Part shown: in pieces, positions 1 through 5,327 of the stretch | Layout: the number at the start of each line of letters is the position of its first letter | Numbering within the stretch: the stretch's first letter is position 1 | NCBI GenBank assembly: GCA_003142495.1 | Contig: PLMM01000405.1 | Coordinates: 14,598 to 20,194, forward strand | Length of the DNA stretch: 5,597 nt | Direction: 5' to 3' | Source: Gemmatimonadota bacterium | GTDB lineage: Bacteria; Gemmatimonadota; Gemmatimonadetes; Gemmatimonadales; Gemmatimonadaceae | Made by a program: the position numbers and the translations under genes | The notes under the pieces: model-generated | What the model was told of the DNA's origin: nothing | Database searches by the model: none | Seen by the model: the letters and a program-made list of their open reading frames with translations, nothing else

Positions 1-2
1 CG

Positions 3-1874
3 AACACGCTCGGCTCGATCGTCGGCGTGGTGCTCGCGGGGCTCGTGCTCCTGCCGCTCGTCGGTCTCAAGGTGCTCCTCGTTTTGGGAGCAGCGGTCGA
101 CATGGCGCTCGGCGTCGTGCTGCTGCGTGTATCGGGCGCGAGCACCCAGCGCGGCATGCGCCTCGTCTATCGCGCGGCGTTCGTGATGGCGGCCGCTACG
201 ATCGCGTCGCTCGCGCTCAATCATTTCGATCAGATCGTGCTCTCGAGCGGCGTCTACCGCTACGGAACTCTTCCCGATCCGCGAGGGCGCCACATCGACT
301 TCTATCGCGATGGGCGCACGGCGACGGTCGCCGTCGGCCACACCGATCCGGAAGGGTTCACGTGGATCGCGACGAATGGAAAGCCGGATGCGTCCGTCGA
401 TCGCGCGTGGTTCTCGCCGCGCGACACGACGAAGCGACGCGTGCTCAACGGCGACATCTCGACGCAGGTGCTCATCCCCGTCGTCACCCTCGCGCACATG
501 CCAAACGCGCGCCTCGCCGCGGTGATCGGCCAGGGCTCGGGGATGACGTCGCACTTTCTGCTCGCGAGCCCGAAGCTCGAGCAGGTGGTCACCATCGAGA
601 TCGAGCCGCAGATGATCGAGGGGTCGCGCCTCTTCTATCCCGCAAATCATCGCGTGTTCGACGACCCGCGCTCGCGCTTCGTCGTTGACGACGCGAAGTC
701 GTTCTTCGCCACCGATGCGCGGAAGTACGACATTATCATCTCGGAGCCGAGCAATCCGTGGGTGAGCGGCGTCTCTGGGCTCTTCACGGATGAGTTCTAC
801 CATCGCGTGCGCGGCTACCTCACGCCGCACGGCGTGTTCGGGCAGTGGCTGCATCTCTACGAGATCGACGATGGGCTCGTGCTCAGCGTGCTCGCGGCCA
901 TCCATAAGAATTTCGCGTCGTACTCGGTGTATCTGACGTCGAACGACGACATGCTCATCGTCGCCTCGAATCAGGCGCAGCTCCCGGCGCCTGACTGGAG
1001 CGTGCTCACGCAGCCCGGCATCGCCGCGGATCTGGGCGGCGTGGTGCCCTTCACGCCGCAGTCGCTCGCCGCGACGCATCTCATCGAGCGACGGGCGCTC
1101 GCGCCGCTGCTCGACCGGCTCGGGAACCCCAACTCCGACTACCGCCCCGTTCTCGATCTCGGCGCCGAGCGCACCCGTTTCAAGCGCGAGACCGCGAAGG
1201 GATTCGGCACGCTGCGCGTCGAGCGCTTCGACATGCTCGCCGCGATGTTCGGCGAGCGCCGCCCCTTCGACGACGCCGCGCTGACGACGATCCCGGAGAT
1301 CTGGCAGCTGCACGCGCTCACCGTCGGCGCCGCGCTGCGTATTCCGTCGCTCGATGTGGCCGATGATACTGCCGGCGGACGAGACGCGCGCGACGCACGG
1401 CAGCGCCTGTGGGAGCTGAACGTCGGTCTCGCGGCAGGAGCACCGCCCCCTGACTGGAAGCGGTGGACGAGCTCCGCGCTCGAGGTCGAGCGCTACATCC
1501 ATGCTGGCACCGCGGGTGTCGCCTGGGAACCGTTCTACGCCTCGCTCGCAGCCTACATGAAGCGCGCGCACGCGCCGGCGAAGGTGCGCCAGTCGATCGA
1601 CTTTCGCCACGCACTCGCGCTCTGGAACTTCAAGGCCGCGTCCGCGCTCGCCGACTCACTCGCACCCGATGCGTTGGCGGGCAAGAGTTGGTCGCAGGTC
1701 GACGAGATCCGCGAGGGCGGCGTCGTCGCGAAGCTCAAGATCGGCGACGCGGTCGGCGCGCGGAAGCTGTGGGTGTCGCTGTCGAAAGCCGCCACGCGCA
1801 ATTCGGACGCGCTGCGTTCGGTGCTTCTCGACTCGTACATCATCGACGCCTACAGGAAAACGGCACGCCCATGA
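3..1874 (+). CDS. Membrane protein with spermidine-synthase-like SAM-binding domain (5' partial)
   Basis: The frame is open from the first bases, and the residues before the first in-frame GTG (27) read NTLGSIVGVVLAG, a conserved transmembrane stretch of fused MFS/spermidine synthase-like proteins. The gene therefore starts upstream of the window and 27 is not its start. Two hydrophobic segments (about nt 9-120 and 165-225) are the end of the membrane part. The Rossmann-like domain follows: the entry motif SSGVYRYG (240-266), the SAM-binding glycine loop GQGSGMTS (528-551), an acidic EIE after the second strand (597-605), VDDAKSF (about 684-704) and SEPSNPW (741-761). True SpeE enzymes carry the catalytic Asp of a DSTDP-type motif at this last position; here it is SEPSNPW, as in the membrane-fused relatives, so aminopropyl transfer is not assured. 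About 290 residues after the domain are mostly helical and unrecognised. The stop codon lies inside a terminator hairpin. Confidence 0.85.
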   Translation, partial: NTLGSIVGVVLAGLVLLPLVGLKVLLVLGAAVDMALGVVLLRVSGASTQRGMRLVYRAAFVMAAATIASLALNHFDQIVLSSGVYRYGTLPDPRGRHIDFYRDGRTATVAVGHTDPEGFTWIATNGKPDASVDRAWFSPRDTTKRRVLNGDISTQVLIPVVTLAHMPNARLAAVIGQGSGMTSHFLLASPKLEQVVTIEIEPQMIEGSRLFYPANHRVFDDPRSRFVVDDAKSFFATDARKYDIIISEPSNPWVSGVSGLFTDEFYHRVRGYLTPHGVFGQWLHLYEIDDGLVLSVLAAIHKNFASYSVYLTSNDDMLIVASNQAQLPAPDWSVLTQPGIAADLGGVVPFTPQSLAATHLIERRALAPLLDRLGNPNSDYRPVLDLGAERTRFKRETAKGFGTLRVERFDMLAAMFGERRPFDDAALTTIPEIWQLHALTVGAALRIPSLDVADDTAGGRDARDARQRLWELNVGLAAGAPPPDWKRWTSSALEVERYIHAGTAGVAWEPFYASLAAYMKRAHAPAKVRQSIDFRHALALWNFKAASALADSLAPDALAGKSWSQVDEIREGGVVAKLKIGDAVGARKLWVSLSKAATRNSDALRSVLLDSYIIDAYRKTARP

Positions 1875-1889
1875 GGACGTGCCGTTTTT
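1857..1889. terminator. Rho-independent terminator, probably bidirectional, overlapping a stop codon
   Basis: An 11-bp perfect stem pairs 1857-1867 (AAAACGGCACG) with 1878-1888 (CGTGCCGTTTT) around a 10-nt loop. The plus strand continues with five T in all (1885-1889). On the minus strand the four leading A become a U-run, so it can also end transcription of the convergent DUF4142 gene, which stops at 1916. The TGA of the upstream gene (1872-1874) lies in the loop and its last codons form the left arm. Confidence 0.88.
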
Positions 1890-1915
1890 CGTAGCGAGGT
1901 AACGAGCGGAGAGCC

Positions 1916-2539
1916 TTAGCTCTTCAGCGTGTTGTCCTTGATCGACTTCGCCTGCGTGAGGTGATCCTGCACCTTGGCGATCGACGCGTTGACGGCCGCC
2001 TTCAGCTCCGGAGCCTTTGCTGACTGCGACGCATCGTTGAGCTTATCGAGAACCTTCTGGTGTGTGTCGACCTGTATGCCCATGTAGTCTTCGTCGAAAT
2101 TCTTGCCGGCCTTCTTGCCCTGAAGATCCTTCAGATCCTTGTCGCCGTTCTTCGCGAGATCCTGCACGTCACTCTTGGACGTGTCGGGCGTGATCGCGAG
2201 CTTCGTCGCGAGCGCGTTGCCATCGGCGAGCATCTTCGTGTGATCGGCGATCATGAGCGCCGCGAACTTCTTCACCGCGGGATTGGTCGCCTTCTGCCGC
2301 GCCACCTTCGCCTCGGCGATCTCACCGGAATTCGCGGTCTTCGCGAAGGCGAGAATCTGCGCATCGGTCCAGTCATTCTTCGTGCTGACGACCGAGCCGG
2401 CCGACGCAGTCGTGTCAGCCATCGAGGGCGCGACCGTCGTGTCGGACACTGCAACATCGACCTTCTTCTGGCAGGCGCCGAGGACCGTGCAGGCGGCAAC
2501 GGTGGTGGCGATGGTAAAACGCGATAGAGAGCGGTTCAT
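1916..2539 (-). CDS. DUF4142 family lipoprotein
   Basis: This is a 207-residue exported protein. The start at 2539 is preferred over the longer frame from 2587 because it has a good Shine-Dalgarno and opens a signal peptide: MNRSLSR, a hydrophobic core, then the lipobox LGAC with Cys23 as the expected lipidated residue. A Ser/Thr/Ala-rich linker (about residues 30-56) is followed by a full DUF4142 domain (about 59-202), recognisable by its helical pattern, the ADHTKM motif (98-103), the FDEDYM segment (148-153) and HLTQA near the end. Glu73, His100, His160 and His193 sit one per predicted helix, the arrangement of a ferritin-like four-helix bundle. Whether they bind metal is inference. The domain's biochemical role is not established. 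The gene is monocistronic as seen here: convergent with the upstream gene across a shared terminator, and divergent from the next. Confidence 0.9.
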   Translation of the reverse strand: MNRSLSRFTIATTVAACTVLGACQKKVDVAVSDTTVAPSMADTTASAGSVVSTKNDWTDAQILAFAKTANSGEIAEAKVARQKATNPAVKKFAALMIADHTKMLADGNALATKLAITPDTSKSDVQDLAKNGDKDLKDLQGKKAGKNFDEDYMGIQVDTHQKVLDKLNDASQSAKAPELKAAVNASIAKVQDHLTQAKSIKDNTLKS

Positions 2540-2544
2540 GTTTT

Positions 2545-2549
2545 CCTCC
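2545..2549 (-). promoter_or_regulatory. Shine-Dalgarno of the DUF4142 gene
   Basis: On the minus strand this reads GGAGG, followed by a 5-nt spacer (AAAAC) and the ATG at 2539. It fixes the start here instead of the in-frame ATG at 2587, which would place 16 polar residues before the signal peptide. Confidence 0.85.
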
Positions 2550-2664
2550 GTAGAGTCACTGGCCCGCGCAACGCCCGGGCTCGCCACTATGACTTTGCAA
2601 GAGACGCTCCCTGAGTCGCGTCTCGCCTCGGATTTGGGCTTCCGACTTGATATTTTTCTCCTGC

Positions 2665-2677
2665 TGAAGCCGCTTCA
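2665..2677. repeat. Palindrome TGAAGC-C-GCTTCA, possible operator
   Basis: Two perfect 6-base half-sites are separated by one base. It lies in the divergent intergenic region, about 13 bases upstream of the TATCAA -10-like element on the minus strand, where a regulator of the DUF4142 gene could bind. No -35 hexamer is present there. A site of this length could arise by chance, and a regulatory role is inference. Confidence 0.25.
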
Positions 2678-2735
2678 TCGTCTCGCGCGCGCGCGGCCTC
2701 GATTCCGCGGGCACTCCTTCTCTTCGCACTCTAAT

Positions 2736-2751
2736 TGGACATTCTCTTGCT
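2736..2751 (+). promoter_or_regulatory. Weak sigma-54-type promoter candidate
   Basis: TGG (2736-2738) and TTGCT (2747-2751) match the two ends of the sigma-54 consensus, with exactly 10 bases between the GG and GC doublets, as required. The middle CACG is not conserved (it reads ACAT). A start near 2762 would give a leader of about 70 nt before the ATG at 2831. No sigma-70 pair fits better: TTGGAC (2735) and TATTCA (2759) are 18 bases apart but match only half of each consensus. Confidence 0.25.
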
Positions 2752-2820
2752 TTCAGGGTATTCAGTATCAGTCGAGCCCCGAATTCGCCCCGCGCCCGGC
2801 CCGTTTCACTTACAGCACTT

Positions 2821-2825
2821 AGGAG
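2821..2825 (+). promoter_or_regulatory. Shine-Dalgarno of the 274-residue secreted protein
   Basis: AGGAG lies 5 bases before the ATG at 2831. It selects this start over an in-frame upstream ATG at 2735, which would add 32 residues in front of a clean signal peptide. Confidence 0.85.
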
Positions 2826-2830
2826 CTTGC

Positions 2831-3655
2831 ATGCAACTGCACATTGCCCGCCGCGTCGGGTTGCTCATTCTCGGCAGCGCGATCGCGACGTCGGTCGCTC
2901 CGGCGCAGGGCGCCGCGGCCTACGCGCCCGGGAAGCTGCGCTATCACGTGACGACGGTGAGCACGCGGGCCCAGCCTTTGGGCGGCGGACGTGCGCCCTT
3001 CGACTACACGACGACGACGAATCAGTGGATTGCACTCGAGGTCGCGCCGCACTCCGACGATACGCTCACGATCGCGATGACCGTCGATTCGATTCGCATC
3101 TCGTCGACGCTCGATGCGCCGCCGCCGGACATCGCGGTGCTGCAGGGCGCAAAGTTCGCGGGAACGATGTCGTTGCGCGGGCACGTGTACACGCTCGTCC
3201 CGTCCGCGGGCACGAATGACGGGAAGCTCGGCGCAACCGCCACTGCGCTCAAGCGCTTTCTCCCATTGCTCCCGAGCCGCTCGCTCGCGGCCGGCACGAG
3301 CTGGGCCGACACCGTCGTCGAGCATCCGAACGTTGGCACGCTCAAGATCACGTCGAGTTCCGTCACCACGTACAAGGTCGCCGGCGACACCACCGTGAGT
3401 GGCCGGCACGCGTGGCGCATCGATCGCTACACGACGATCGCGCAGCTGGGGAAGGGCATGGAGGGTGGACAGCCGCTCGAGATCAGCAGCAGCGGCACCG
3501 TCACCGGCATGCAGTTCTTTACCGACAAGGGCGTTCTGCTCGGCGGTACGAGTACGCAGCGCACGGATCTGCAGGAGAAGATGAACGAGTCTGAGGGTGC
3601 GCCGATTCAGCAAACCTTCAAGTCGACGGTCGAGCTTCTCCCTTCCGGTCGCTAG
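2831..3655 (+). CDS. Secreted protein of unknown function
   Basis: This is a 274-residue protein whose family I do not recognise. It opens with a Sec signal peptide: MQLHIARR, a hydrophobic core (residues 9-22) and a likely cut after SVAPA (Ala25), giving a mature chain starting QGAAAYAPG. The mature part has no cysteine and no further membrane segment. It is rich in Thr, Ser, Val and Gly, with alternating hydrophobic and polar residues that suggest mostly beta structure. Visible landmarks are LKRFLPLLPSRSLAAGTSW (140-158) and a C-terminal part with SSSGTVTGMQFFTDKGVLLG (219-238), resembling a repeated strand-turn pattern of periplasmic beta-rich proteins. The start is set by the Shine-Dalgarno at 2821. 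It ends 9 bases before the JAMM-like gene, so the two are probably co-transcribed. Location in the periplasm or outer envelope is inferred. Confidence 0.85.
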   Translation: MQLHIARRVGLLILGSAIATSVAPAQGAAAYAPGKLRYHVTTVSTRAQPLGGGRAPFDYTTTTNQWIALEVAPHSDDTLTIAMTVDSIRISSTLDAPPPDIAVLQGAKFAGTMSLRGHVYTLVPSAGTNDGKLGATATALKRFLPLLPSRSLAAGTSWADTVVEHPNVGTLKITSSSVTTYKVAGDTTVSGRHAWRIDRYTTIAQLGKGMEGGQPLEISSSGTVTGMQFFTDKGVLLGGTSTQRTDLQEKMNESEGAPIQQTFKSTVELLPSGR

Positions 3656-3664
3656 CCTGCACTG

Positions 3665-4210
3665 ATGCGTCGCCGCATGCTCGCGTGCACCGCGCTCCTC
3701 GCGATCGTTTTCGTCGCGGGGGCGCGCGAGCTCGACGCGCAGACCGTGCGCTACGGCGTCCTGGACGACTCGGTGTCGGCGCAGCTTCGCGCCGCATGGA
3801 CCGATGACTCCACCCAGAGCGAGCGCGCGTACTGCATTCAGCGCGCGCGCATCGCCTCACGCCCCGCGCTGGGCGGCGGCTCCGACTCGATCTTCCGCGT
3901 GCTCGCGGTGAGGCCGGCAGTCACCACGGGGCAGGATCCGAATCACGTGCAGTTCGAGTGCGCGCCGGGCACTCCCGAGCTGCACACGCACACTCCCGCC
4001 ACCTGCCTCACGGATGATGCGGGCTCGTGCCGCGCCGATGGCCCTCTTGCGTACAGTTGTCAGCCGAGCCGCTCGGACTACGAGGAGCTGATCGCGCGCG
4101 GAGATCAGTACGGAATCATCCAGTGCGATCGGCGCGCCTTCCGTTTTTATTACCCGAGCGAGTACGCGGCAGCCCCGCAGAGGTCACGAAGCACCGGCTC
4201 CGCCCCCTGA
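3665..4210 (+). CDS. Secreted Cys-rich JAMM/MPN-like (Mov34/PAD-1) putative metallopeptidase
   Basis: This is a 181-residue protein with an N-terminal signal peptide (MRRR, hydrophobic core 7-20, likely cut after LDA at residue 25). The mature chain carries the pattern of the JAMM zinc site: Glu53 in SERAYCI, His107 and His109 in ELHTHTP, and PSRSD with Ser135 and Asp138 (S-x-x-D). The Glu-to-His distance fits the fold. The HxH-to-Ser gap is 25 residues, longer than the usual 7-10 or so, and the extra stretch holds Cys114 and Cys122. The mature protein has six Cys (57, 99, 114, 122, 132, 154), suggesting disulfides and an extracytoplasmic location. Known JAMM proteins cleave isopeptide or peptide bonds; the substrate here is unknown. 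Start ATG 3665 has no clear Shine-Dalgarno and lies 9 bases after the previous stop, so reinitiation is likely; Met5 (3677) is the alternative. The family call is from motif reading only. Confidence 0.75.
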   Translation: MRRRMLACTALLAIVFVAGARELDAQTVRYGVLDDSVSAQLRAAWTDDSTQSERAYCIQRARIASRPALGGGSDSIFRVLAVRPAVTTGQDPNHVQFECAPGTPELHTHTPATCLTDDAGSCRADGPLAYSCQPSRSDYEELIARGDQYGIIQCDRRAFRFYYPSEYAAAPQRSRSTGSAP

Positions 4211-4299
4211 GACGGCAAACATCTCACTCCATGCCGGGCTCGTGGACCGCTGATTGCGTTGAGGAGAGGTGTTAGCTCCTCATAGCAGCGCAGGCGCGA
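4211..4299. other. Intergenic gap before the receiver gene
   Basis: This 89-base gap holds one hairpin-capable repeat (4260-4282) and no evident promoter. An AGG at 4292-4294 is the only Shine-Dalgarno-like sequence before the GTG at 4300. Confidence 0.5.
4260..4282 (+). repeat. Inverted repeat TGAGGAG...CTCCTCA
   Basis: A 7-bp perfect stem (4260-4266 with 4276-4282) encloses a 9-nt loop. There is no T-run after it, so it is not a standard rho-independent terminator. It sits 50 bases past the JAMM-like gene and 17 bases before the receiver start, and might be an mRNA 3'-end stabiliser, a leader hairpin or an operator. Confidence 0.4.
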
Positions 4300-4668
4300 G
4301 TGTCGCACACGAATCCGAGTACAATTCTAGTGATCGCGAAAGAGCCGCTCATCCAGACGCTCATGTGCTCTCTCGTCGAGCTCTCTGGACACAACGCCAC
4401 TCAGGCGCGCGGGGACGAGACCGTCACGTCGGCGATCCATCGCGTGCGCCCGGATCTGCTCCTGCTCGACTGCGAGCACGACAGCGCGTGCGAGCAGGAG
4501 GCGTACGACGCCGCCGTGAGCGTGGGGGCCGAGGTGCTGCTCTTTACCCCGGCGCGCACGAACGACGAGGTGGCGGATTTCGCGAGAATCCGCGGGCTCC
4601 GCTCGATGGCGCTCCCGATCCGCCTGCGCGAGTTTTCGGAGACGCTCGAGACGTCGCTGCAGGCCTGA
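4300..4668 (+). CDS. Stand-alone degenerate response-regulator receiver protein
   Basis: This 122-residue protein is a single receiver-like domain with no output domain. The order of a CheY-like fold is visible: strand STILVIAKEP (7-16), strand PDLLLLDCEHD (51-61), strand VLLFTPA (79-85) and the final LPIRL (105-109) before helix REFSETLETSL. Asp57 matches the phosphoacceptor and Thr83 the conserved Thr/Ser. The acidic pair usually in the first loop (DD) is Ala13-Lys14, and the Lys that normally precedes the cis-proline is Leu105 before Pro106. Loss of the Mg-binding acidic residues and the lysine argues against ordinary phosphorylation signalling, so it may work as a pseudo-receiver or protein-binding module. 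The start is GTG with only a weak AGG before it. An in-frame stop at 4273-4275 and no start codon between it and 4300 support this start. No histidine kinase is nearby. Confidence 0.8.
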   Translation: MSHTNPSTILVIAKEPLIQTLMCSLVELSGHNATQARGDETVTSAIHRVRPDLLLLDCEHDSACEQEAYDAAVSVGAEVLLFTPARTNDEVADFARIRGLRSMALPIRLREFSETLETSLQA

Positions 4669-4681
4669 TTTTCGAACGCCT

Positions 4682-4699
4682 CGGGCGGAAAAAAGCCCG
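4682..4699 (+). terminator. Short hairpin between the receiver gene and msrA, weak terminator or leader element
   Basis: CGGGC (4682-4686) pairs with GCCCG (4695-4699) around an 8-nt loop containing six A. There is only TTAGCTTT after it, not a clean T-run. It could be a weak terminator for the receiver gene. It ends 13 bases before the msrA start. Confidence 0.35.
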
Positions 4700-4712
4700 T
4701 TAGCTTTCACGC

Positions 4713-5255
4713 ATGACAAATCCAACCGAAGTCGCCACGCTGGGCGCCGGATGCTTCTGGTGCGTCGACACGCTCTTCCGCGAGCTGCGCGGTGTGACGA
4801 AGGTCGTCTCCGGCTACGCCGGCGGCGCGCGAGCGAATCCGACATACGAGCAGGTGTGCACCGGCGCGACCGGGCACGCGGAAGTCGTGCAGATCACCTT
4901 CGATCCGCAGCAAATCAGCTATCACGATCTGCTCGAGGTCTTCTTCAGCGTGCACGATCCGACGACGCTGAATCGCCAGGGCGCCGACGTCGGCACGCAG
5001 TATCGATCGGTGATCTTCGCGCACACGCCCGAGCAGCGGAAGACCGCCGAGAGTACGATCGCGGAAGTCGACGCGAAGAAGATCTGGGACGATCCGATCG
5101 TCACGCAGATCGTCGATGCGCCGGAGTTTTACGCCGCCGAGGCGTACCATCAGGATTACTATACGAACAATCCGAACCAGGGATATTGCCGCGTCGTGAT
5201 CGCGCCGAAGGTGGCGAAGTTCCGATCGAAGCAGCTCGCGCGACTGCAGCGCTGA
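4713..5255 (+). CDS. msrA: Peptide-methionine (S)-S-oxide reductase MsrA
   Basis: This 180-residue protein reduces the S epimer of methionine sulfoxide, free or in proteins, using thioredoxin as electron donor, and repairs oxidative damage. The signature GAGCFWC (11-17) carries the catalytic Cys14 with Phe15 and Trp16 of the substrate pocket. Other family blocks are in order: GYAGG (34-38), YEQVCTGATGHAEVVQITFDP (45-65, with Glu57 in the GHAE segment), HDPTTLNRQGADVGTQYRS (81-99) and EFYAAEAYHQDYY (138-150). NPNQGYC places Cys159 at the position of a resolving cysteine. Length fits the short, one-domain cytoplasmic form with no fused MsrB and no signal peptide. ATG 4713 gives the usual short N-terminus before the active site, though no Shine-Dalgarno is visible. 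The gene ends with a strong terminator at 5274. Its link to the receiver gene 44 bases upstream is uncertain. Confidence 0.97.
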   Translation: MTNPTEVATLGAGCFWCVDTLFRELRGVTKVVSGYAGGARANPTYEQVCTGATGHAEVVQITFDPQQISYHDLLEVFFSVHDPTTLNRQGADVGTQYRSVIFAHTPEQRKTAESTIAEVDAKKIWDDPIVTQIVDAPEFYAAEAYHQDYYTNNPNQGYCRVVIAPKVAKFRSKQLARLQR

Positions 5256-5273
5256 TTGCTGGGCACACCACGC

Positions 5274-5307
5274 AAAACGGGGAGAGCATTTTCGCTCTCC
5301 CCGTTTT
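5274..5307. terminator. Symmetric bidirectional rho-independent terminator after msrA
   Basis: A 14-bp perfect stem pairs 5274-5287 (AAAACGGGGAGAGC) with 5294-5307 (GCTCTCCCCGTTTT) around the 6-nt loop ATTTTC. The A-run and T-run are symmetric, so both the msrA transcript and the convergent minus-strand gene ending at 5328 can stop here. Confidence 0.93.
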
Positions 5308-5327
5308 CGACCAGCACTGCTTCAGCG

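Larger units (their letters stand above)
2550..2820. other. Divergent intergenic region between the DUF4142 and secreted-protein genes
   Basis: Both flanking genes are read outward, so this stretch should hold promoters for both. It contains a hairpin-capable repeat (GAGACGC 2601-2607 with GCGTCTC 2618-2624, 10-nt loop), a near-perfect palindrome at 2665-2677, a CG-alternating run near 2684-2697 and a weak sigma-54-like site at 2736-2751. On the minus strand TATCAA (2652-2647) resembles a -10 element, but no matching -35 is seen at the right distance. I found no convincing gene; the open frames here extend from shadows of the neighbours. Confidence 0.6.

Noticed and set aside
2684..2697. Alternating CG run as a possible functional repeat
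   Set aside because: It is short and expected in GC-rich intergenic DNA; no periodicity beyond the dinucleotide.
2253..2822. Plus-strand open frame across the DUF4142 gene and intergenic region
   Set aside because: It is antisense to a clear DUF4142 domain with a lipobox and a good ribosome binding site, and shows no recognisable domain itself.
2735..2830. Extended N-terminus (32 extra residues) of the secreted-protein gene
   Set aside because: The extension would bury the signal peptide, and the ATG at 2831 has its own AGGAG at the correct distance.
2819..3613. Long minus-strand open frame (264 codons) opposite the secreted-protein gene
   Set aside because: The translation is Arg-rich and low in hydrophobic order, typical of the antisense of a high-GC gene. 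The plus-strand frame has a signal peptide and Shine-Dalgarno.
4269..4703. Plus-strand frame with GTG 4269 just after GAGGAG, overlapping the receiver gene
   Set aside because: The purine-rich sequence is only 2 bases from the GTG, and the product is a His/Arg/Ala shadow without domain features, whereas the 4300 frame gives a recognisable receiver fold.
4327..4845. Minus-strand frame spanning the receiver gene and the msrA start
   Set aside because: Arg-rich shadow crossing two well-supported plus-strand genes.
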